Positions 18,125-25,995 of a DNA stretch of 64,000 nucleotides are shown here, piece by piece. A program made the translations under genes and the position numbers. Where the stretch lies: positions 558,001 through 622,000 of the forward strand of contig NZ_JANHMQ010000002.1 in the NCBI RefSeq assembly GCF_024609325.1. Reading direction: 5' to 3'. The stretch is from Geothrix fuzhouensis (GTDB taxonomy: Bacteria; Acidobacteriota; Holophagae; Holophagales; Holophagaceae). Each line of letters begins with the position of its first letter. Within the stretch, counting starts at the first letter, position 1. Under the pieces are notes generated by a model. It saw nothing but the letters and a program-made list of their open reading frames with translations. It was not told the origin of the DNA and made no database searches.

Positions 18125-18723
18125 CACATTCGACGAAGCAGCACCTGATCGTGGCGGGGCTTCGCATGCTGTTGGAGCGCGGCTACAACGGTCTGGGCAT
18201 CGAAGCCCTGCTCTCGGCCACGGGCATTCCCAGGGGCTCCTTCTACCACCACTTCAAGGACAAGGAGGATTTCGCGTTGCAGGTCGTGGAGGCCTACATG
18301 ACCCAGGTGCATGCGGGCCTGGACGTCTGCCTCCAGGACCGGACGCGGCCGCCCCTCGCTCGGGTGCGTGCTTTCTTCGAGCTGACCCAGCAGGCTTACC
18401 GGGAGCAGGGCTACATGGGCTGCCTGCTGGGAGGCCTCGGCCAGGAGCTGTCGGGCGTGAGCGAGGCCTTCCGGGCCAAGATTGAGGCCTGCTTTGCCGC
18501 CATCGCGGCACGCCTGGCCGCCTGCCTCGACGAGGCCCGGCAGAGGCATGAACTTCCCGAGGGTTGCGATGTGCGGCAGCTGGGGGATCTCCTGGTGAAT
18601 TGCTGGGAGGGCGCGGCCCTGCGCAGCCGCTTGCGGCGGGACCCGGCCGCGCTCGCCGCAATGCTGGACTTCTATCTGAATGCCGTGGCTGGCCGCGGGA
18701 CCGGAACGCCCGCGGGCCCGTGA
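18121..18723 (+). CDS. TetR-family regulator, NemR-like
   Basis: The protein has 200 residues. The HTH reads ERGYNGLGIEALLSATGIPR and GSFYHHFKDKEDFALQVVEAY. The core contains YMGCLLGGLGQELS with C101. In E. coli NemR a Cys at a comparable place (Cys106) reacts with electrophiles and hypochlorous acid, so thiol sensing is plausible here (family analogy). It overlaps the cupin stop by ATGA. The perfect palindrome at 17694-17709 upstream of the operon is its likely operator, implying negative autoregulation. Confidence 0.85.
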   Translation: MTHSTKQHLIVAGLRMLLERGYNGLGIEALLSATGIPRGSFYHHFKDKEDFALQVVEAYMTQVHAGLDVCLQDRTRPPLARVRAFFELTQQAYREQGYMGCLLGGLGQELSGVSEAFRAKIEACFAAIAARLAACLDEARQRHELPEGCDVRQLGDLLVNCWEGAALRSRLRRDPAALAAMLDFYLNAVAGRGTGTPAGP

Positions 18724-18833
18724 CCCCCAGCCCCAGCCTCAGATCGGTGGCCGGTCCGGATCCACCGTTCGCCGATCCGCGGCCATGGCCAGGACAGTTA
18801 GGCCTACCTTGGAGGCGTTCCGTCGGGGGTTCC

Positions 18834-20246
18834 ATGTCGTCCTTCCTCATGTCCGAAGCCAACGCTCTGGTCCGCACCCTTCAGGCCGTGGCGGCCTTCA
18901 TCCTCTTCACGGTGTTCGCGCCCATGGTTTTGCATGGCGCGGAGGTGAAACCGGAACCCCGCATCGTCTCCCTCAAGGGCTTCGAAGCGGTGGAGGTTCG
19001 TAGCCAGGGCTTCACTCTGCCGCGGCCCATGAAGATCCACGTCTACGCCAAGGGTGGCGGGCTTCGCCGCTTCGGCCACAATACTGGCGACAATCCCCTC
19101 TTCGCCTACGGCTGGATCCTCAACGCGGCTACCCGCGAAGTGGTGTGGCAGATGGACGGGTCGAATACCAAGCGGGACTGGGATTACCGCGTGGCGGATC
19201 AGTACCTCGACCTGCCCGCCGGCAGCTACGAGGCCACCTTCGCCAACCACGGCTTCGGCCAGAGCCTGTTCCTGGCCCAGTGGACCCGCAACATTGATCG
19301 GCGGACCCTCCCCGCCGAGCAGGCCGAACGGCCCCGGGGGTTCCTGGCGGCTTTCGGCGCGGACAAGACGAGCTTGCTGCGCCACTGGCGGGAGCAGGTG
19401 GGGAACTACGGCCTGGAGATCTACCTCCCCGGCGGGAATCCATCGGACGTACCCGTCTTCGAGGCGCCTCTGCGCTGGAAGAACATCCTCGTCTCCCTCG
19501 CCGCCACCACCGACAATGGCCACTGGGTCCAAGCCTTCCATGTCCGCAAGCCCGTGACACTCCACCTCTACGCCGAGGGCGAGGGCAGCGGACGGCGCAT
19601 GCACGACTATGGCTGGATCACGGCAGCCCACACCCGTGCCCGGGTCTGGGAGATGACCATGGACAAGAGCCAGTTTGCGGGTGGGGCCCAGAAGAACCGA
19701 AGGCAGGTGGAGACCATCCAGTTGCCCGCAGGCGACTACGAGGCCACCTTCATCACGGACGATTCCCATTCGCCGGCGGACTGGAATGCCCCGCCACCCT
19801 GCGATCCCCGGCTGTACGGCCTGACGATTGCTGTTCCCTCGAACGCCGATCTGGCGGCGGTCTCTCTGGCCACACCCTTGACCTGGCCCGTGCTGGCCGA
19901 GCTGGTGAGGGTTGGGAACAACCAGGACCGCAGCCAGCCCTTCACGCTGCCCTCGGCCCAGTCGGTCCGCATCTACGCCATTGCGGAAGGGAGCGGCGAC
20001 GAGATGGCCGACGAGGCCTGGATCGAGGATGCCTCTGGCAAGCATGTGTGGGTCATGGATCGCAGCCGCTCCCAGCACGCCGGTGGCGCCACCAAGAACC
20101 GGCTGGCCGACGAGGTGATCAGTCTGCCCAAGGGCACCTACACCCTGCGCTTCAAGACGGACGACAGCCATGCCTATGGCCATTGGAACAGCGGCGCGCC
20201 ATGGGATCCGGAACACTACGGCGTGACGGTCTACGCGGTGAAGTGA
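18834..20246 (+). CDS. Exported protein with three tandem homologous domains
   Basis: The protein has 470 residues and no named family that I recognise. After a signal peptide or anchor (TLQAVAAFILFTVFAPMVLH) it contains three related units of about 125-140 residues. Each has 'F.L..P..I.(V/L)YA.GEGS', then '(D/Y)GWI.(N/D)A.....VW.MD', then a stretch with (Q/A)GGA.KNR, then 'LPAG.YEATF.TDDSH....WN..PP.DP..YG'. The first unit is the most diverged; units 2 and 3 share GGAQKNR/GGATKNR and TDDSH. A beta-sandwich fold is likely. The frame is open to 18564 but overlaps the TetR gene; the ATG at 18834 starts the leader. Its end overlaps the convergent 5'-nucleotidase gene by 16 bases. Confidence 0.65.
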   Translation: MSSFLMSEANALVRTLQAVAAFILFTVFAPMVLHGAEVKPEPRIVSLKGFEAVEVRSQGFTLPRPMKIHVYAKGGGLRRFGHNTGDNPLFAYGWILNAATREVVWQMDGSNTKRDWDYRVADQYLDLPAGSYEATFANHGFGQSLFLAQWTRNIDRRTLPAEQAERPRGFLAAFGADKTSLLRHWREQVGNYGLEIYLPGGNPSDVPVFEAPLRWKNILVSLAATTDNGHWVQAFHVRKPVTLHLYAEGEGSGRRMHDYGWITAAHTRARVWEMTMDKSQFAGGAQKNRRQVETIQLPAGDYEATFITDDSHSPADWNAPPPCDPRLYGLTIAVPSNADLAAVSLATPLTWPVLAELVRVGNNQDRSQPFTLPSAQSVRIYAIAEGSGDEMADEAWIEDASGKHVWVMDRSRSQHAGGATKNRLADEVISLPKGTYTLRFKTDDSHAYGHWNSGAPWDPEHYGVTVYAVK

Positions 20247-21679
20247 TCGCCTGGATCATGGGGCAGGCTTCCCCGCGGTGAACGGAAGTAGGCAAAGGGA
20301 GTGGCGTGCAGGAAGTTCGACACGCGGCTGGTGTAGACGTCGGCGTAACGCTCAATTTGTCGCGTAAGGTGGCTCTTGTCGTTGCCAGCTCGCGTGAGCA
20401 GACCCCATCTGGCATTGACGAGCTCAGTGCCGGCCCTGGCCAGAGGGGCGATCTCGGCATCCAGGGCCAATAGTTGGCCGCGGAGGTCGTGGATGCGCGC
20501 CTCCAAGGTGGCCGCGTCCGCCGTAGGAGCGGTGCCATACCCCGTATGGAGGCGCTGGAGGGCCAGGCGCGCTTGGGAAAGCCGGGCCTCCATGGCCTCC
20601 TTTTCCCGCATCATGGCCATGAGGCGCTGTTCGGTGGGCTGGAAGGCCTCCAGAGCCGCCACCTCGGCATCCAATTCGCGCAGTACCAGGGCTGTGCGCC
20701 AGCTCAGGGTGCGCTTGCTCACATGCACGTCGCCGAACATGTGGTCGCCCACGTAGAGGATCTCGTCGCCAGCGATCCCCAGGTCACGCTCCACCTGGGC
20801 CGCACAGCCGCCCAGATAGAGGCCGCCCGGACGCAGGGGGCCCATGAGGGGACGCAGCAGACCCGCCTCGTCCACCACCTCGAAGAAGGGGCCATGCTCG
20901 GTGAAGAAGGTGGGTTTGCGCGCGGCGACGATCACCACGTCGAAGAGCTGGCGCCAGGTCATGTTCCCCGGCAGGTGCCGGTCATAGGCATGGGCCATCA
21001 TCTTCGAGGTGAAGGTCCACTCCGAGTTGGTGATGAGCAGCAGCTTCTTGCCCGCGGCCTTCTGATCCAGAAGAGCCAGGGCCGCCTCGGGATCCTGCAC
21101 CACGTAGCGTTCGGGCGCGGCGGCGATCTCGGCTTTCAGGTGGCCTTCGAGGTGCTGGGCGTCCACCCGGGCCCGCACGTGGCGGTAGAGGCTCACGTAC
21201 TCGAAGGGGCGGGGCAGGGCGCCACGGTCCAGCAAATCCACGGCCTGAGCGTAGAGACAGCCCTCCGAGAGCGAGAACAGGGTGTTGAGGAAGACCCAGC
21301 GGGAATCACTCAGATCCACCAACGTCTGGGCGTAGGCGTCCCGCTGCTCGGCGTGTTCGAGCATCCGTGTGCCGTGCATGGCCCGCTTCACGAAGCCGAA
21401 GCGATTGGCCTTCACCAGGTTGCCCAGCTCGGTATCGATCACCAGACCCCGGGCCACCATCCGGGCATCGAACTCCATGCCCTCCACGGGCCAGCCCTCA
21501 GAAGCCAGCCGCTCCCGGGCCTGGCCGTAGACCATCTGCTCGAAGGCCGCCACCCGGTAGTCCACCAGGGTGTAGTCCATGTCGTAGCCGATGGCCCGCA
21601 CGGAGCGGAGATTCAGCGTCCGGTTGCAGTAAATGCCGCGGCCGGGGGGGAGAATGCGGGGGCTGTCCAGGGTTTCCAT
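20231..21679 (-). CDS. HAD-superfamily 5'-nucleotidase (IG family, cN-II-like)
   Basis: The protein has 482 residues. The HAD nucleophile motif is DMDYTLVDY (about residues 34-42). Motif II is LLLITNSEWTFTS, and the late motifs are ILYVGDHMFGDVHVSKR. A large cap and a helical C-terminal part (about 350-440) follow the cytosolic purine 5'-nucleotidase pattern (TIGR02244 type). Dephosphorylation of IMP or GMP-like nucleotides is expected. It starts 28 bases after the four-gene exported-protein operon on the same strand and could be its last gene, though the product is cytosolic. Confidence 0.88.
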   Translation of the reverse strand: METLDSPRILPPGRGIYCNRTLNLRSVRAIGYDMDYTLVDYRVAAFEQMVYGQARERLASEGWPVEGMEFDARMVARGLVIDTELGNLVKANRFGFVKRAMHGTRMLEHAEQRDAYAQTLVDLSDSRWVFLNTLFSLSEGCLYAQAVDLLDRGALPRPFEYVSLYRHVRARVDAQHLEGHLKAEIAAAPERYVVQDPEAALALLDQKAAGKKLLLITNSEWTFTSKMMAHAYDRHLPGNMTWRQLFDVVIVAARKPTFFTEHGPFFEVVDEAGLLRPLMGPLRPGGLYLGGCAAQVERDLGIAGDEILYVGDHMFGDVHVSKRTLSWRTALVLRELDAEVAALEAFQPTEQRLMAMMREKEAMEARLSQARLALQRLHTGYGTAPTADAATLEARIHDLRGQLLALDAEIAPLARAGTELVNARWGLLTRAGNDKSHLTRQIERYADVYTSRVSNFLHATPFAYFRSPRGSLPHDPGDHFTA

Positions 21680-21707
21680 GTCCAGGGCAGGATACCAAGG
21701 TGCGGCA

Positions 21708-23141
21708 TCAGCGGCGTGTCGCCGCCAGAATCTGCTTGGCGTTGGTGAGGATGGCCGACACGATGGCCTTGCGCTGTTCCAGAAGATCCATCAGCTCGGG
21801 GCTCGTGGCGGTGGTGGTACGGCCATCGTCCTCGCCCATCTCCCTCAACTCCGCTGGCAGGAGGAACCTGCGGCGGGAGGCTTCCTGCTGAAGCCGCTGG
21901 ATGCCATCCGCCGCCTGACGGTTCAAGGCGTCCTGCTCCTTGGATTCCCGGGCTTGTCGCAGGCGCCGAATGTCCATGTCCATCCTCAGCAGGGTCTTCT
22001 CCAGCCGGGCCAGAAAATCCTCTGCTGCAGCAGCATCGAGGTTCCGCAGATGAGAGGCGAGGGACTTCACCTTCCAGTCCACCAGCGCATCGTTGAGGGC
22101 CAGCGCGGAACCCTCCGCCGCCATGGCTTCGGACTTCCCCGACACGAGGAAGGCCAAGGCGTCGGGCGCATAGGGCTCCAGTTCGAGACGGGTCAGGCGT
22201 CCTGTGCCGGGATCCCAGACCGCTTCGCGGATGCGGGCCGCCTGGCCCCCAGGAGAAAGTACCGCGCCGATGGCGCTGGAGGCCCCTGGAAGATCGAAGG
22301 TGGCCTCTGGTTTTGAACCCCTGGTGTCAGGACCGGGAGCATCGGCCCAGAATTCGAGCTGGAGGGGGCGTCCGGAACGGGATGGGCCCACCACCGCCCA
22401 CTTCCGGCCGGCCCAGTCGACGACGAGGGGCTGGTAGGTCGGGTGAGATGCGCGGAGGAGGAGGAGACGCGCAGATGCTTGTCTGAACCACGCGCCAGCC
22501 TCGACGGGGATCGGTCCATCCGGGTTGAAGGTGGCTGGCAGCTGGGCTGGCGTCTCAGCGCGCGCCACGCTCTGGACCCCGCCGGTACCTCGTTTTTCGA
22601 AGAGCCGATTCGGCAAATACACAGGGAACACGGAGGCTGCCATGTTCGACATCCGGTACTGGAACAGGAAGAGCCCCAGGGACAGGTCGGGAAGGACGGG
22701 ATTGTAATGGTATTTGGCAGGGTCCTCGATGAAGTCCCCGACACCCCATGAATGACGCCGGCCGCTGCCCAGGTCGTCTCGGATGGCCGTGATCCGGGCC
22801 ATGCCCTGGGTGTCTCCCGGCTCGGAGACCATCTCCAGCGACAGGCCGTGTTCATAGGGACCCAGGCCGGCCGGGCCCTCCACCCGCAGTGCCCGCCAGA
22901 GCAGGCGCCCCTGGGCATCGAAGCGCGTGGGATAGACGACGAAGCGACCAAGGTAGGTGGTGAGCATGGCCCCGGCGAGGGGCGTGCCCGGGAGCTGGGG
23001 CCCCCAGTGGGCTGGCATGGGCTCCTCACGGAGGTCATTCGCTTTCACCACAGCGGGATAGCGCGGGATGGGCGGCTTCCACCCCGCCAGGAGCGGGAGG
23101 GAGAGGCCGGCGACGAGCAGGAGGGCGGAGGTGCGGATCAT
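21708..23141 (-). CDS. Exported protein of unknown function, paralog A
   Basis: The protein has 477 residues with a signal peptide (MIRTSALLLVAGLSLPLLAG). It shares a layout with the products at 24574-25995 and 25992-27386: a GPAGLGPYEHGLSLEM block near residue 90, a central beta-rich half with PLVVDWAGRKWAVV, LQLEFWADAP and RLTRLELEPYAPD, then 'ALVDWKVKSL', then a charged helical region, and the final 'DLLEQRKAIVSAILTNAKQI' tail. The PDZ-like segment of the other two is hard to see here and looks diverged. It is the fourth gene of the operon, 7 bases after the preceding stop. No function can be named. Confidence 0.6.
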   Translation of the reverse strand: MIRTSALLLVAGLSLPLLAGWKPPIPRYPAVVKANDLREEPMPAHWGPQLPGTPLAGAMLTTYLGRFVVYPTRFDAQGRLLWRALRVEGPAGLGPYEHGLSLEMVSEPGDTQGMARITAIRDDLGSGRRHSWGVGDFIEDPAKYHYNPVLPDLSLGLFLFQYRMSNMAASVFPVYLPNRLFEKRGTGGVQSVARAETPAQLPATFNPDGPIPVEAGAWFRQASARLLLLRASHPTYQPLVVDWAGRKWAVVGPSRSGRPLQLEFWADAPGPDTRGSKPEATFDLPGASSAIGAVLSPGGQAARIREAVWDPGTGRLTRLELEPYAPDALAFLVSGKSEAMAAEGSALALNDALVDWKVKSLASHLRNLDAAAAEDFLARLEKTLLRMDMDIRRLRQARESKEQDALNRQAADGIQRLQQEASRRRFLLPAELREMGEDDGRTTTATSPELMDLLEQRKAIVSAILTNAKQILAATRR

Positions 23142-23148
23142 GTCAGCC

Positions 23149-24570
23149 TCAAAGTGGAGTTACATTGGAACCCAGCCCCTTGGGCCGGGCCTGGACGGGG
23201 ATCAGGTCCTCGGGTTTCACGCCCAACTGGGCGGCGATCTGGGCGCGGGAGACCTGGAGGTCGCGGATCATGGCCTCGAGGGGTCTCTTGAGGGCCTTCT
23301 GCTTCTGGAGGATCAGCGACACATCGCCCTGGCGTTCCAGGATGGCGCCCCAGCCATCCAGCTCCGCGGCCAGGTCCACGCTGGTGCCGATGATGGTCTT
23401 GCCCAGATTCCAAGTCGTGCTCACGGGCTTGAAGACCGGCGAGACGTTCTGAACGTTGGAAGCGATGAAGTCAACATGCTCCATGAGGGTGTGTTTGGCC
23501 TTGGGCCAATCCAGGGCCTGCCCCGCGGCATCGTAGCGATCCCCCAGGGTGGTCGTGAACTCGGTGTAGTCGTTGAGGTGCGAGCAGGCCTGGACGAGCC
23601 TGTTGAAGGTTTTTGGATTCTTCTTGAGGCGGGCCAGCCAAGCGCTGTTTCGTTCCGGAATGATGATGTCAGTGAGCAGGCTTGTGCCCCGCTCCATGCA
23701 GGCCTGGGTTGCCTGATCGATTCTCCAGCCCCAGAACTCCATGTCCCGCTGGATGGCGCGGCCCTCGGAGCCGAGGCTGGCGGCCTGGCGCTTGAGCCGT
23801 TCCAGTTGGGCTTCCAGTTCGTAGAAGCGCTGACCCAGCACGCGCAGATCCTTGTTTTCCGCCATCATCCTCTTGAGCCTGGCCTGGGCGGCCTCCCGGC
23901 GCTTCAGCAGATCGTCCGCCGAAATGGGCTTGGTGCGCTTGGTGCCATTGGCCTCCCGGAGGAGGCTGGGCGTAAAGGTCTGGCTCTGGCTCAGGTCCAC
24001 CACGGGTGCAGGATCGCTGAGGGCCCCGGCCAGGCCACCCCCGGCGGCGGAATCGAAGCCGTCCGAAAGGGACGCCCGAAGGCCCTCCAGGCTTTCCTTG
24101 TTCTGGGATGTGCGTTCCTGTCGCTGGTGGTCAATGAGCCCATTCATGCGGGTGGCATAACTGTTCGTCCAGGCTTGCAACTCGGCTTGCTCCCGCTGAA
24201 GCGCGGCCTGCCGCTCTGCCTCGATGCGGGCGAGCTCGGCGGGACTGGGGCCCGTTGGGGACGTGGGCGTCAGGGCCTGGCTCAGGAGGTCGCCGAAGAT
24301 GCCCACAAGCAGCGTGGCGTTCCGGCCACTGGTTGTATTGATCCACGGGACTGGTTTCAGCTTCGGGATGACGGTCTTTTTGACCTGGAAGGAGGTTCCG
24401 ACCTTGCTCCGATCCACCTTGGCGTTGCTGATCGCCTCCAGTTGGCTGAGGGCGCCCCCACTCTGGCTGCTCTGGGGTTTGGGTGGGGGTGCTTCATTGT
24501 GGAGGCCGATCTGGGCCCGGAGAAGGGTCGAGACGGAGACGACAAGGATCGAGATGGCTGGTCGGCGCAT
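23149..24570 (-). CDS. Exported helical protein of unknown function
   Basis: The protein has 473 residues. A signal peptide (MRRPAISILVVSVSTLLRAQ) is followed by a low-complexity stretch and then mostly helix, with likely coiled coils around residues 110-150 (LARIEAERQAALQREQAELQ) and 225-280 (RREAAQARLKRMMAENK, YELEAQLERLKRQAASLG). It is not homologous by eye to its three neighbours. The C-terminal third includes WNLGKTIIGTSVDLAAELDG, then ends GLGSNVTPL. It begins 3 bases after the stop of the preceding operon gene. A structural or scaffold partner of the paralogous proteins is possible (inference only). Confidence 0.6.
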   Translation of the reverse strand: MRRPAISILVVSVSTLLRAQIGLHNEAPPPKPQSSQSGGALSQLEAISNAKVDRSKVGTSFQVKKTVIPKLKPVPWINTTSGRNATLLVGIFGDLLSQALTPTSPTGPSPAELARIEAERQAALQREQAELQAWTNSYATRMNGLIDHQRQERTSQNKESLEGLRASLSDGFDSAAGGGLAGALSDPAPVVDLSQSQTFTPSLLREANGTKRTKPISADDLLKRREAAQARLKRMMAENKDLRVLGQRFYELEAQLERLKRQAASLGSEGRAIQRDMEFWGWRIDQATQACMERGTSLLTDIIIPERNSAWLARLKKNPKTFNRLVQACSHLNDYTEFTTTLGDRYDAAGQALDWPKAKHTLMEHVDFIASNVQNVSPVFKPVSTTWNLGKTIIGTSVDLAAELDGWGAILERQGDVSLILQKQKALKRPLEAMIRDLQVSRAQIAAQLGVKPEDLIPVQARPKGLGSNVTPL

Positions 24571-24573
24571 GGA

Positions 24574-25995
24574 TCACCTCCGCAAGTTGGCCAGTGACTG
24601 TTTGGCGCTGCCGAGGATGGCCATGAGGATGGCCTTGCGCTGCTCCAGCAGATCCGCGAGACGTTCACTTTCCGTGGCCGGAGTTGCCTGCACTTGGGTA
24701 GCAGGCTGCCCGGTCTTGGCGGCGAGTTCCGCCTGGGCTTGGTGCTCGGCTTCGGCGCGGGCGGCGACATCCAGGCGAGATCGGATGCCCTTCACCTCTA
24801 GGTCCAGCTTGAGGAGACCCTTTTCAAGGCGGACAACGAGGTTCCCCGTCGACTGCAGGTCCTGGGAGAGCAATTCTCCGGGCAGGGTCAGGGTCTTCCA
24901 CTCGACCAGCGTATCATTGCAGAACTCCTCGATGGATTCCCCCTGGGAGGAACGTGCAGGCGGCATTTGAGCACTAGGTCGAGCACCACTGAGAAGGGAC
25001 TCGACATTCGGCTTCCAGGGATCGAGACGAAGGTCCGTCAGGCCTTCCGAGGCGCCATCCACCCGAATGGAGCGGATAAAGAAGAACTGGCCGTTCACCC
25101 CGAGAATCTGGCCTGCTGCAAAGCCCCCAGGGGGTTCGATCCAGAGCCCTTCCGGACGGAGGCCGCCGGACTTCTCCGGCGGGGCATCGAGCCAACATTC
25201 CAGGGACGGGAGCATCCCACCGGGAACACGGGCATAAGCAAGGCCTCTTACAAAATTCGCCTGTCGCTTGCCAGGCGAATCGGGAAGCTCCAGCGTCACA
25301 GAATGGAAGCGGGGAAGCTCGCTGCGGGTCTTGAGAAGTGCGCGGATAGTCGGATCCCAGATGGCGTCAGAGCGCAGAATTCTGCTCTCGTCGTCGGTGA
25401 TGAGCTCCAGCCAGCCGTCGGCGGGGTCAGCTGGCGGAACGCGTCGCTCGGCCTTGATGCGGTAGGTGTGCTTTGTCGGCCTGCCGATCATATGGAATTC
25501 GAGGGCCGTCACCTCGCATTCAGGTGCGGAGGTCATTGCGTAGGCCAATAAGGGGACCTGCCAATTGAAGTTCGAGCCATTCACGGAAGTCAGGATCATG
25601 AAACGCTTGAATCCTGCCTTCTTGGCAGGGCTTCCGTCGATGGCTGAGGCCATGATTGGTGGGAAATTTTCCTTGAAATCGGTGGGTCGCGGCTCCCATG
25701 GACGGATTTGAATGCCCACATAGTAGGGGCCGTAGCCCACCGGCCCCTGAATTCGCAGGATGCGTGGCCCCGCACCCTTTTCCAGATCGAACCGGAGCGA
25801 GGTGAACAGGTATTTGCCCGCAGGCAGGGTGGCCACAACGCCGTAATTTGGCTTGCCTGGTGCCTTGGCTGCCAGATTTGGGTGGGCGGCTTGGAGGCCC
25901 AGGGAAGGACTTTCCAAGGCCGCCGGCGGGGTAACGGGTGGGGCGGCAGGAGTGGTCTGGAGGAGGGCAAACAGGAAGGCTGCGAACACGGTCAT
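24574..25995 (-). CDS. Exported PDZ-like protein of unknown function, paralog B
   Basis: The protein has 473 residues with an N-terminal leader (MTVFAAFLFALLQTTPAAPP). Conserved blocks with paralog C are 'NLAAKAPGKPNYGV', 'GPVGYGPYYVGIQIRPWEP', a PDZ-like turn 'AIDGSPAKKAGFKRFMILTS' leading to VNGSNFNW, 'LVEWKTLTLPGELL', and a helical tail ending ESERLADLLEQRKAILMAIL. PDZ-like loops bind protein C-termini or sit in secreted proteases, but no protease triad is visible. The open frame runs far upstream inside the next gene; the ATG at 25995 overlaps that gene's stop as ATGA and begins the leader. The 3' third is nearly the same DNA as paralog C. Confidence 0.62.
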   Translation of the reverse strand: MTVFAAFLFALLQTTPAAPPVTPPAALESPSLGLQAAHPNLAAKAPGKPNYGVVATLPAGKYLFTSLRFDLEKGAGPRILRIQGPVGYGPYYVGIQIRPWEPRPTDFKENFPPIMASAIDGSPAKKAGFKRFMILTSVNGSNFNWQVPLLAYAMTSAPECEVTALEFHMIGRPTKHTYRIKAERRVPPADPADGWLELITDDESRILRSDAIWDPTIRALLKTRSELPRFHSVTLELPDSPGKRQANFVRGLAYARVPGGMLPSLECWLDAPPEKSGGLRPEGLWIEPPGGFAAGQILGVNGQFFFIRSIRVDGASEGLTDLRLDPWKPNVESLLSGARPSAQMPPARSSQGESIEEFCNDTLVEWKTLTLPGELLSQDLQSTGNLVVRLEKGLLKLDLEVKGIRSRLDVAARAEAEHQAQAELAAKTGQPATQVQATPATESERLADLLEQRKAILMAILGSAKQSLANLRR

